DNA of 64,000 nucleotides from the NCBI GenBank assembly GCA_016630905.1, contig WBMQ01000021.1, forward strand, positions 19,874 to 83,873, in the 5' to 3' direction. Both the position numbers and the translations under genes were made by a program. Shown in pieces: positions 13,707 through 24,063 of the stretch. The notes beneath the pieces are model-generated. The model made no database searches, had not been told where the DNA came from, and was given only the letters and a program-made list of their open reading frames with translations. Origin of the DNA: Capillidium heterosporum (lineage: Eukaryota > Entomophthoromycota > Entomophthoromycetes > Entomophthorales > Capillidiaceae). The stretch's first letter is position 1, and each line of letters starts with the position of its first letter.

Positions 13707-14425
13707 AAGTATTAATAAAGAAAACATTAATAATATAATAGTAAAAAAAGTAAATAAGCAAAATTAGTTTATAATTTAATAGTAAGAATTATGATAATTA
13801 AAGCTATTATATTATTTTTAAATAATTAGTATTACTAATATAGTAGTAGATATTAATTTTAAAATTTTAATTTATTATAGTATATATTTTATATAAAGTA
13901 AAAGTATTTTTTACTTTTTTATATTTATTATAAACTTCATACTATAATAAAACCTCAAATAGCTTTTCTAAAGAATCAGCTTGATAATCTTTTTAGCTGT
14001 AAGAACTATAGTTCTAATACTATTTCAACCTTGCAATAAATTAGATCTTAGTTATTTAATAATTAATTATAAAAAGGTAGAGTCTCTACTTAAACTAAAT
14101 AATAATTATTATATTAGGCTATAATATGTTATTAATGGATTCTTTTGGTCCATTCTCAAAGCATAATAGATACACACCATCTGCCTAATAAAGTACTAGT
14201 TATTAGCATCTTCATCATCCTATTATCCTTATTTTCTACCTTTATATAAACCTTTCTAACTTGTATAACTTTTCAACAAGTGATTATCTCATAATAAATA
14301 TTTTAATTTCTCCTTATTATAATCACTGCATACTGATTAGAACTAATTTTCTGTAACTGTTAAATTAACTAAAAGTTAAACCAAAATATTGCTAATTTAA
14401 AGTAGCTTAAAGTTAATATACTAAA

Positions 14426-15359
14426 TGTCAACTTAGCTCTCAGGCTAAGTTGGGTATCGAACATTGGAACATTAATTTTTCATAAGAAACCTATGATTTG
14501 GCTACTACTGGACAGAGCATTTTGGGATGATACAGTTACATATTCATCCCTGCACTTTGAAATACCTACCATTCATTAGTATATATTCTAACTAATAGCG
14601 AAGTGCTCAAATTACCTAAGACTGATTTCTATTGAGAAGGTAAGTTTGGGATTTCGGACTTAATGCCGGATTTCTCTGATGGTTAACTTGCAGAGAAAGT
14701 GAATCCAAAATGCGGAGGCGGACAGCAGTAATTAGGATAGTGACTCTCCAGTTCATTAAGAAAAGAGTTCACTGACAAGCCTCCAAATTATGCCTTGTTT
14801 CAGATCTACCATATAAGGAGGACAGGGAAAGAGACAGAGAGGAGGAGAGACAGAGAGAAAAGACAGACAGAGAGAGAAGAAGAGACAGAGAGAAAAGACA
14901 GACAGAGAGAGAAAAGAGAGAGAGGATAAGAAGAGGACAAAAACGGGAAACAGACTACCAAACAAGAAGAAACAGATAGGAGGACAAAAAGGATGGTGAA
15001 AGAACAAGAGGGAAAGAAAAAGAGTTTCTGGATCGCTTTCATCAATAGAGGAAAAGAGAGTTTCTGAGTTGGTTTATCAGAATTGTTTGGGACCTTTCTT
15101 TTGAGTTTGCCCTAATTGTAGATTAAGTTTGGGTTAGGTTGATTATAACGTTTTAAGGGTTCCTAACCAGAAGTGTTGTAAGAATAAAGCTTTTATATTG
15201 GATTTAATTGTAGGGCAGTTGCTGCATCTATATTAGTCAGCCCACAACATGATACACATATCATGTCCCATGCTAAAGGACTCACCAAGTTCGGCCGAAC
15301 CCACTTGACTGGAAGTCCAAGCCAGTGGTCAAACACTCAGTGAGGGCGACCAGCCAACA
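14426..15359 (+). repeat. Solo LTR family A, fresh reference copy
   Basis: A 934-bp element beginning TGTCAACTTAGCTCTCAGG and ending CGACCAGCCAACA, flanked by perfect ctaaa duplications (14421-14425 and 15360-15364). It is nearly identical to the copy at 18697-20333, and the few differences seen are mostly C/T or G/A transitions. Terminal TG...CA plus a 5-bp duplication is the signature of an LTR retrotransposon. No internal domain follows, so it is a solo LTR left by recombination. Confidence 0.92.
14829..14935. repeat. Purine tandem repeat inside LTR A
   Basis: A GA-rich tract. A unit of about 35 bp (agagacagagagaaaagaca...) occurs twice at about 14846-14880 and 14881-14914, followed by a partial unit. 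The second fresh LTR copy has a rearranged version at about 19800-19900. The minus-strand Leu/Ser/Phe-rich frames here reflect only the pyrimidine strand. Confidence 0.7.
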
Positions 15360-15690
15360 CTAAATAGCATTAGATTAAGGATAGCTTAGAATTAGCTTAG
15401 GATTTACAAAATAGCATCAAATTAAAATTGCTCTGAATTAGGATTAAAGTTGATTAAACAGAATTAAGTACTAGAATCTAATGAATATTACTGCCCTCCT
15501 TAGCCTTATCACAACTGTAGCCTTGTTTATCTTTATAAACTGACTTTGGATTCAGATTGCTACTAAAGTCTTAGCTATTAAAGTAATAGTATTAAGCTTC
15601 TTTAGTTTTATTAGTATAATTACTACTATATTAGCTTATCTTAAGCCTAGCCTTGCACTTTTAAAGAGACTTTTTTACAAATACAAACTT

Positions 15691-16387
15691 ATAAACTTAT
15701 AAATCTATTTTACTATTAACTTAAAATAAGGTTTAAAATATTAATAAAAAAGTAAAATTAAAATAAATTTAATATAAGGAAATTTATTTAAATTAGCTAT
15801 AGTTTTACTTAGTAATAAAAATTAAAATTATATCCTAAACTTAAATTATTATTTTAGTATCTAATCTAATAACTTTAAAAATTTATTTTTTTATTAATAA
15901 GAATTAAATACTTAATTTTATGTTAATTTAACTTTTAGGCTAAATTAGGTATAGAAAAGTCTACTAAGAAATGCTAGGCTAAGCTTAAAGTAAGCTAATA
16001 TAATAGTAATTATACTAATAAAACTAAAGAAACTTAAAGCTATAGCTTTAATAGCTAATACTTTTATTGCAATCTAAATTTAAAGTTGGTTTATAAAAAC
16101 AAAAAAGGCTATAGTTATAATAAGGCTAAAAAAATAGTAATATTTATTAGGATTTTTTTAATTTTTAAAGTTATCTAATTAACTTTAATTTTAATCTAAT
16201 ACTAATTTTGCTAATTTTAAGTTAATTATAATTTAAGATTAATCTTAAATCTAACCTGAAATTAAACTAATTTTAACTAATATAAGCTAGTAATATATTT
16301 ATTTTAATTCTAGCTAATTCAATAGTTATAAAAAGTTAATATTAAAGATATATAATGATTATAATATAAAGGAATCAAAATATTATT
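15691..16387. repeat. RIP-type AT DNA with LTR-A start and repeat-D fragments
   Basis: About 15921-15955 resembles the first 30 bases of LTR A in decayed form (tgttaatttaacttttaggc). About 15970-16380 matches repeat D as seen at 10115-10500. No coding sequence is visible. Confidence 0.4.
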
Positions 16388-17042
16388 TGTTAACTTAGCT
16401 CTTCAGTTAAGTTGTAGAGTAATCATCAATTTATATTATTTTTTATAGTTAGCTTACACATTATACTATATCCTGACAATGTGCTTCAGGTTATAAACTT
16501 TATTTCTTACTAAAGACTTACTTTAATTACTAGATAATCAGTTTTACTATACTAATCAGCTGTACAAATTATTGGATCTGAACTTTAAAGGTGGACTACT
16601 GCAACCAGAACATATGTCTACCTCCTTGTAGAAAAAATATCCACTTATATATTGGTAAGTTATAACTATTCTCAAAGCTATAATATATATATCATACCTT
16701 TTATATAAGAAGAAGGAGGTTTTTTCTAAGAATTAAGGATTTTGAGAATATAGAGGATTTTGGTATTTTGTAGTTTAAGGTCTTTAAGGTTCTAAGATCA
16801 TATATTGAGTTGGATTAGTTTTATTAAACATCTAAAGGTTCTTAGCCAGTGGTTTTTTAGGGATTGAGAATTTTTAGTACTTTTATTAGTTATAGAAAAA
16901 TCAACCATATCTATATTAGTCAGCCTACAACACAATATATATATCATATCCTATGCTGAAGGACTTACCAAGTTTGGCTAAACCTAATCAACTAGAAGTC
17001 CTAGCTAGTAGTCAGACATTTAGTAAGAGCAACTAGCCAATA
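16388..17042 (+). repeat. Solo LTR, A-variant (A2) with shared ends and a different middle
   Basis: Starts TGTTAACTTAGCTCTTCAG and ends AACTAGCCAATA. The first about 20 bp and last about 140 bp match family A, including the segment cttaccaagtttggctaaac. The middle (about 16410-16900) is unrelated to A and carries its own tata-like and gaagaaggagg blocks. Flanks are ttatt and tttat, a degraded target-site duplication at best. Repeat D continues on both sides. Confidence 0.65.
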
Positions 17043-17392
17043 TTTATTATAAAATATTTATTTATCCAAAAGTTACATAAGTAAGAGGAATTTATATAGG
17101 ATAAGAAGTAGTAATATATAGTAAAATAAAGCTACTAATTAGTAAATTTATTAAGAAAAACAACTTGTATTTATTCTACTTTAATATTTAATCTTATTGT
17201 TTATTTATAAAGTATTTCTACTTTTTAATAATATTAAAACTTACTATAAGTTAATAAGTTGAGTTTAGATAATAATGCAGGTTTTTTTGTAGCTATATTA
17301 CAGATTTGCTAATTAAAACAATTTAAAGATAGGATTTATTTAGTAAGGAAGATTAAGCTAGTTCTTTATAAAGCTTTTTATAGTTTTGTTAT
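17043..17392. other. AT-rich stretch between LTRs
   Basis: Continuation of the decayed repeat D past the A2 insertion (aaaatatttatttatccaaaag), then AT-rich DNA without a frame or recognisable element. Confidence 0.35.
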
Positions 17393-17523
17393 ATTAAGTA
17401 TTAAATATTAAAACATTAATTTTTTTATAAGAAACTTATAATTTAACTATTATTAAACAAAGTATTTTAAGGTTATACAGTTACTTATTTTTATACTTTA
17501 AATGCCTATTATTTATTAGTATA

Positions 17524-18183
17524 TGTAACAACTCTGGTTGTTACAATTCCTAATCTAAGGTCATTAACCAATTTTCTTTGTATACTATACTATTTTCTTC
17601 CTTTATCAACTTTTGATGTCCACTTTTCATTTATATCTAGTTTCAAACAGAAATCTGTTCTATTTATTAGATATTCTTGACAATTTTCCATATTTATAAT
17701 CTTGGCTATAAGTTAGGAACCCCAGCTATTACCAGCATAGCATCTTAATATCAGGATTCAGATATTCAGCAAGTATTGCCAAGATACTGAAAGGGTATTT
17801 AAACCCTTGGAATGCCATTGAAGGCTGGTATCTTAACAATGTTCTACCTTGCTATTTTCTAAATAGCTGTTACTTACCTTTTGATCTCAACCATTAACTA
17901 TAGTTGTTGTGACAGCCTGATCTGTTTTGTCTATAAATAAAGTATTGTTTCTGGTCAGCCTTTTAGTTATTAGATTGTGCAAATATGTGGTTCAACTTCT
18001 ATACTCTCTTAGCTCACTCTGTTCAAACTTTCTTTGCTTCCCTTTAAACTTACCTCCTTTAGGTGATTTATATTACCAATACTATAGTCAGCATTGGTTC
18101 TACTATTCTAACCTCTTATATTATATACTCCCATTATAACACCATTATTAGTTAGATCCAACAGCACCCCCTTAGACCTTACA
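17524..18183 (+). repeat. Solo LTR family B, older copy
   Basis: A 660-bp element, TGTAACAACTCTGG...GACCTTACA, flanked by perfect gtata duplications (17519-17523 and 18184-18188), inserted in the old LTR A. It matches the copy at 18901-19600 with C/T and G/A differences and a short deletion. It opens with an inverted repeat (gtaacaac/gttgttac). The 70-codon frame inside is shared with the other copy only because the DNA is. Confidence 0.9.
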
Positions 18184-18696
18184 GTATATATTTTAATTAA
18201 TAGTAAGATTTTCTAAATTATCTAAAACTAATTTTCTATTAAAAATATAAATTTGGTTTTTAGACTTAATATTAAATTTTTAATTGTTAACTTGTAAAAA
18301 AATAAGTTTAAAATACAAAAATAATAGCAATTAAAATATGAATTTTTTAATTTATTAAGAAAAAACTTATAAGTTTTTAAATTATACTTTATTTTAGATT
18401 TATATATATATAGCAGTAAAAAAATAAAAAGAAAAGAAAAGAAAATTAAAAAATAAATACTAAAACTAAATAAAAAAGTAAAAAAAGGTTTTTGGATTAT
18501 TTTTATTAATAAAAGAAAAGAAAGTTTCTAAGTTAGTTTATTAGATTTATTTGAAACTTTTTTTTAAGTTTGCTTTAATTATAGATTTAAAGTAAAGTTA
18601 GTTAGATTAAAGATTTTAAAGATTTTTAATTAAAAGTACTATAAGAATAATACTTTTATATTATATTTAATTATAGAGCAATTACTATATATATAT

Positions 18697-20333
18697 TGTC
18701 AACTTAGCTCTCAGGCTAAGTTGGGTGTCGAACATTGGAACATTAATTTTTCATAAGAAACCTACGATTTGGCTACTACTGGACAGAGCATTTTGGGATG
18801 ATACAGTTACATATTCATCCCTGCGCTTTGAAATACCTACCATTCATTAGTATATATTCTAACTAATAGCGAAGTGCTCAAATTACCTAAGACTGATTTC
18901 TGTAACAACCCTGGTTGTTACAATTCCTAATCTAAGGTCATCGACCAATTTTCTTTGCACACTATACTATTTTCTTTCCCTTACCAATCTTCGATTTTCT
19001 ACTTTCCATTTATATCTAGTTTCGAACAGAAATCTGTTCTATTTATTAGATATTCTTGACAATTTCCTATATTCGTAATCTCGGCTATAAGTTAGGAACC
19101 CCAGCTATTACCAGCATAGCATTTTGATATCGGGATTCGGATATTCAGCAAGTATTGCCAAGATACCGAAAGGGTATTTAAACCCTTGGAATGCCATTGA
19201 AGGCTGGCATCTTGACAACGTTCCACCTCGCTATTTTCTAAATAGCTGTTACTCACCTCTTGATCTCAACCATCAACTATAGCTGTTGCGACAGCCTGAT
19301 CTGTTTCCCCTGCCATAGCTGTCTCTGACAGCCTGATTCTGTTTCGTCTACGAATAAAGTATTGTTCCTGGTCAGCCTTTTAGTTATTAGATCGTGCGAA
19401 TATGTGGTTCGACTTCTATACCCTCTTAGCTCACTCCGTTCAAACTTTCTTCGCTTCCCTTTGGACTTACCTCCTTTGGGTAATTCATATTACCAATGCT
19501 GTGGTCGGCATTGGTTCTACTGTCCCAACCTCTCATGTCATACGCTCCCATTATGACACCATCATTAGTTGGATTCAACGGCACCCCCTTGGACCTTACA
19601 ATTTCTATTGAGAAGGTAAGTTTGGGATTTCGGACTTAATGCCAGATTTCTCTGATGGTTGACTTGCAGAGAAAGTGAATCCAAAATGCAGAGGCAGACA
19701 GCAGTAATTAGGATAGTGACTCTCTGGTTCATTAAGAAAAGAGTTCACTGACAAGCCTCCAAATTATGCCTTGTTTCGGATCTACCATATAAGGAGGACA
19801 AAGGAAGAAGAGAAAAAGGAGGGACAGAGAGAGAAGAGAGACAGAGAGAGAAGAAGAGACAGAGAGAAAAGACAGACAGAGAGAGAAAAGAGAGAGAGGA
19901 TAAGAAGAGGACAAAAACGGGAAACAGACCACCAAACAAGAAGAAACAGATAGGAGGACAAAAAGGACGGTGAAAGAACAAGAGGGAAAGAAAAAGAGTT
20001 TCTGGATCGCTTTCATCAATAGAGGAAAAGAGAGTTTCTGAGTTGGTTTATCAGAATTGTTTGGGACCTTTCTTTTGAGTTCGCCCTAATTGTAGATTAA
20101 GTTTGGGTTAGGTTGATTATAACGTTTTAAGGGTTCCTAACCAGAAGTGTTGCAAGAATAAAGCTTTTATATTGGATTTAATTGTAGGGCAGTTGCTGCA
20201 TCTATATTAGTCAGCCCACAACACGATACACATGTCACGTCCCATGCCGAAGGACTCACCAAGTTCGGCCAAACCCACTCGACTGGAAGTCCGAGCCAGT
20301 GGTCAAACACTCAGCGAGGGCGACCAGCCAACA
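18697..20333 (+). repeat. Solo LTR family A, fresh, nested in old A and itself interrupted by B
   Basis: Begins TGTCAACTTAGCTC and ends CGACCAGCCAACA, with perfect tatat duplications at 18692-18696 and 20334-20338. Without the B insertion (and one atttc copy) it is about 932 bp and nearly identical to 14426-15359. Small differences are transitions (for example gcggaggcgg versus gcagaggcag). Confidence 0.92.
18901..19600 (+). repeat. Solo LTR family B, fresh copy at the innermost level
   Basis: A 700-bp element, TGTAACAACCCTGGTTG...GGACCTTACA, with perfect atttc duplications (18896-18900 and 19601-19605). Removing it and one atttc restores the uninterrupted sequence gactgatttctattgagaag seen in the A copy at about 14620. 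Its first 20 bases contain the palindrome gtaacaacc/ggttgttac. Confidence 0.93.
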
Positions 20334-20436
20334 TATATTATGCTCTATACTAAAGAACTTACTAAGTTTGGTTAAACTTACTTAACTAAAAGTCTAAGCT
20401 AGTAGTTAAATGCTTAGTAAAGATAATTAGCTAATA

Positions 20437-21400
20437 CTTTATATTATTTAAAATTATTAATACTTATCTAAAGAATACTATAGATATTAGTACTAAAAGT
20501 TAAATAAAATACTAACTACTAGTATCTAAAATACCTATTACTAAAGATAAGTAATATATATAAGATATATAGTAAACTTAATAGTAAGTTAAGTAATTAT
20601 TAAATAAATATATTAAATTATTTAATATTTCTTTCTGCTATTAGCATAGTATAGATTCTTTATATAGTATAGTTTAAAATTATGAATTTGCACTCCTTTA
20701 AGACTAAGAGCTGCATAAACCTAAACTAAATCTAAAAATCAAACTAAACTAAATTCTAAAATATAATTTTTAACTAATAAACTTAACTATCTTAGTTTTA
20801 TAGTTATAATTAAAGTATTTCTGTCTACTTAATGCTTTTAGATTAAAATATAAATATAGATTTCCTTTTTGTATAGCCTTGTCAACTTCTTTAGCCTTTA
20901 TAAAGTATTAGCTACTATAGTATTTTAGTTATTTTTTATTAGTAAGCATTTTTGATAAATGTTTTTCAATACCTAATATTATCAAAATATAAAATCAGGC
21001 TATATATCGAAACTTTAAATATAACTAAAAGCTAAAACTAGTTATATAGGATTGGATTTTAGCTTAATAAATAAAAAGGTAAGGTAGCTAATAGAACTTG
21101 TTTAATATAAGATACTTTTAAAATAGTTTGGTATGTTTTTTAATTTTAGACTTTTATATAAAACAAGAAAGAATAAAGTTTATAAGTATATTGAGTAGCA
21201 TAAATAAATCAAAGTTATAAGTAATAGTATTGATATAATAGACATATTAAAGCAATATATTATTATTAGATAAATAGCAAGAACAAAATTTTATAAGGTA
21301 TAAAAACCTTCATTTCGTTTAATAAGATCCAGAAGTTAATATACTGCAGTTAATAAAGCCTAAAGAAGCTTGCTAATCAGCCAAAAACAATACCATCAAT
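20437..21400 (-). repeat. Truncated LTR C remnant and AT-rich flank
   Basis: About 20505-20977 matches family C in reverse complement (blocks aatatttctttctgctattagcatag and gtcaacttctttagcc), ending in a decayed tttttcaatacct. From about 21000 to 21400 the sequence is ordinary AT-rich 3' flank of the next gene, with no feature seen. Confidence 0.5.
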
Positions 21401-23053
21401 TTATTTAAGAGAGGCAACCATAGAAATCGGATTTTCAACCAAGGACCTCCACTTCTCTGAGAAACGAGCCATAGTAGCCCCATCCACAACTCTATGATCA
21501 GCAGACCAAGAGACGGGCATGATGTTGGTAGGTACTAGCTCCAAACTCTTTGAATCTTTGTATCTAGGGAGTCGCTGCAACTTACCAATGGCACCAATAG
21601 CCAACTCAGAAGTAACAATAACCGGGTTGAGGACAGTACCACCAATAGTTCCAATGTTGCTTAAAGTAATGGTACCATTCTTCAAATCGTTAGAACCAAT
21701 AGCGTTCTTTTTACCAGCTTCCTGTAAGCGGTTCAACTCGACAGCAACTTCGATAATAGATTTGTTTTGAACGTCCTTGATGTTGGGGACGATGAGGCCA
21801 TTAGGGGTATCCATAGCAACACCGATGTTGTGTGATTTACGGTACAGGAGTTGGGGGTTGGTGCCAGCATCTAGTTCCAATTTGGCGTTGAGAATGGGGA
21901 ACTCGTGGAGGGCTAGGGAGAGCGCCTTGATGAGGATGGGCATGAACGAGATCTTCTGTACAGGGGAGTTGGGCTGGGAAGCTAGGCTGGAGTTGATGCT
22001 AGAGCGTAAGGCAATCAGTTGGTCCATCACCAACTCGTCAGCATACCCAAAGTGGGGGATGGTGAGCGAGGCGGTCATCGTCTTGAACATTACCTTTTGA
22101 ATGGCGCTCAGGGGCCTTAGCTCGTCAGCCAAAGCAACAGTCGTAGCTACTGAGGTGGAGCTGACAGTAGAGACTTCTATATTGAGTGTAAGCAACAAAG
22201 TTTATAGCATTGAAAAAGTAAATGTATTTACCTTGGACTTGAGCTGGAGCTTTTCCACTAACAAAGTTCAGAATATCTTCTTTGAGTACACGACCACCTT
22301 TCCCAGTTCCAGCTATCTTTGATATATCGATAGAGTTCTCTTTGGCAATGCGGCGTACAGCAGGAGTGGCGAAAGTCAAATGTCGCTCAGCATTCTCATC
22401 TAATTTGGGTGTAGTTGTGGGTGCGACTGTAGGAGCGGCTTGAGCAGATGCGGATGGAGTAGGAGTAGATTCAGCCTTGGTATCAGCAGCTTCAGCACTG
22501 TTACTAGTGTCGATATCAACTAAAGGGGCACCGACGTTGGCCATATCACCAGCAGCGTAGTGGAGCTTGGTAATCTTACCGTCGAATCGAGAAGTAATTT
22601 CAACTGAAGCTTTATCACTTTGAACTTCGCAGATGCGATCGAACTGCTGAATAGAATCTCCCTCTTTTACAAACCTTTTAATTTGGAAATGAGAAAACGT
22701 AAATGAAGTACAAAATCTTACCATTGGATAAGCTCACATTCGGTAATACCCTCTCCAATATCAGCCAGGTTGAAGGGTACAACTTTGTGTGCTACGATGT
22801 TGGCATGGAACTGACGTACCTGTACTTTTGAAGACTGGGAATGTTATTGAATTTAAAAAGCTATATTTAAATGGCTTACAAATTGGGGCTGAGATTTCAA
22901 ATTAAAACCCTAGGATGAGAAAGAAAAGGAACTTGGTAAATCAATTAAAACAACTATACTTACGGTAAGTGCTCTACTACCAACATTAATCTTGTTGATT
23001 CTTACTAATCTAGCCCAGACCGAACCAGTGCATGAAATTCTTTTCGTCAGCAT
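21401..23053 (-). CDS. Branched-chain 2-oxoacid dehydrogenase E2 (dihydrolipoyl transacylase), mitochondrial
   Basis: Transfers branched-chain acyl groups to CoA in the mitochondrial BCKDH complex (Val/Leu/Ile breakdown). I assemble five exons: 23053-22964, 22909-22880, 22834-22722, 22674-22232 and 22176-21401, giving 483 residues. Introns are 45-55 nt and all GT-AG. The basic N-terminus (MLTKRISCTGSVWARLVRIN) suits mitochondrial import. The lipoyl domain has DIGEGITE and the lipoylation site VQSDKASVEIT, which favours BCKDH E2 over pyruvate or oxoglutarate E2. An E3-binding domain (ATPAVRRIAKE...GRVLKEDIL) and the catalytic end SADHRVVDG follow. The linker is Ala/Pro/Thr-rich. Read straight through, the fourth exon runs into its intron, which is why no single long frame exists. 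Family assignment is strong; exact splice sites are inferred. Confidence 0.9.
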
Positions 23054-24063
23054 CGCTCTAAATCTTTATTATATATGATAGGTGACCTAATAAATTGAAT
23101 TAGAGTTTTCAAAGCACATTGTTGTTATTCTTACTGCAAATTGATATGAATCCAAGGCAACGAAGCTACTTTTAGTTGAAAGTGAATTTTGATCCCTACT
23201 TCGAAATATTTAAATTCCATTCCCGGTTGATTCAAGTCACGCGACCTTATAGGAAACTAAAAGCATGTAATTGGTTAGATTTTAGATCCTTTGAAATGTA
23301 TTACGTTTCCAAATGATTATTTGAACACTCCACCAAGCTGTTATCGAAGCTTTATTCGTCAGTACAGGAAAGTCAGGGTTGGGAATGGGCTAGAATAATA
23401 GAAATACTTGGTACAAAGGAAAAAGGTTTACAGATAGGTAATAGCAAAGAGGGCGGTGGATGGCTTTCCATATTTCAAATTAAACTTTGAGGCTGAAACT
23501 GTATGGCTATTTAGACTTTTAGATGGAGTTTAAATCAAAGCTACCGTGTTCAGCCTAAAATAATCGCTGTAGCAGGCAAGCTACCTTTCATCCTGCTATA
23601 GTCCATATCCACCCATAGACAGCTGGGCAGACATTTACTCAAGGCCTAACAGGGCTTTTCTTACAATTATAATCGATACCGCAGTTCATTACAAGGGTAT
23701 TCAGTTTATTAGGCAGGTCTATAATAAACTACAATACATTATATTCTAACTGTATTAAATTTCAATATACATAGGGCTGCTTAAACACTGCATAATATCT
23801 TTTACAGATATGACAGCTAAACCATTATCACTATAGCAATATAAATTAGATATCTTGATATAGGTTTCCAATTAACCAGCACTATAATACGTAGTAGCAA
23901 ATTCATTTCCGACAAAAAAGAACTCAAACTTTAGTTGCTCAAGATGAATCGTAATAGTAAAACATATCAAATATACTATATGAAACAAAGGCGCTATAAC
24001 AACTACAAAAAGCTGAAAAATACTTTTAAAAGCAAAATATTCATTTACAGTTTATAACTCGAC
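23054..24063. other. Intergenic, E2 promoter side and 3' flank of the acyl-CoA synthetase
   Basis: About 1 kb without a supportable gene or repeat. It contains the E2 upstream region (from 23054). No TATA box or RNA gene was recognised. Confidence 0.4.

Larger units (their letters stand above)
13925..15690. repeat. Repeat D copy, split by LTR A
   Basis: The host repeat occupies about 13925-14425 and continues at 15360-15690 on the far side of a solo LTR A. It is the best-preserved copy of repeat D (gcccAAG-like blocks such as agcttaccttaagcctag are clearer here). Copies occur at about 8160, 10115 and 15970. No termini, target-site duplication or protein could be defined, so its class is unknown. 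Confidence 0.45.
17393..20436 (+). repeat. Old LTR A host of a three-level nested insertion
   Basis: A heavily decayed LTR A lies in three pieces: about 17393-17523, 18184-18696 and 20334-20436. The pieces join collinearly: attagtata (17515) resumes at gtatatatttt (18184), and actatatatat (18696) resumes at tatattatgctc (20334). The last piece pairs base for base with the fresh end at about 20230-20333, differing almost only by C-to-T and G-to-A. It was the first element to insert. Its outer target-site duplication is not recognisable. Confidence 0.75.

Noticed and set aside
14756-15045. Minus-strand Leu/Ser/Phe-rich frames (also 19732-20019 and the plus-strand frame at 13132-13323)
   Set aside because: They are translations of the GA/CT tandem tract inside LTR A and recur only because the LTR recurs. 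They have no domain and no codon selection.
17927-18139. A conserved-looking 64-70 codon frame in both LTR B copies
   Set aside because: Similarity follows DNA identity of the repeat. The differences are RIP-type transitions irrespective of codon position, and there is no start context or domain.
4600-21400. Possible CRISPR array or bacterial-type system in the repeat-rich zone
   Set aside because: Repeats are long, dispersed and flanked by 5-bp target duplications. There are no short regularly spaced repeats, and the genes in the window are eukaryotic with introns.
21519-22322. Plus-strand frames opposite the E2 gene
   Set aside because: They are shadows of the conserved acyltransferase domain read on the minus strand.
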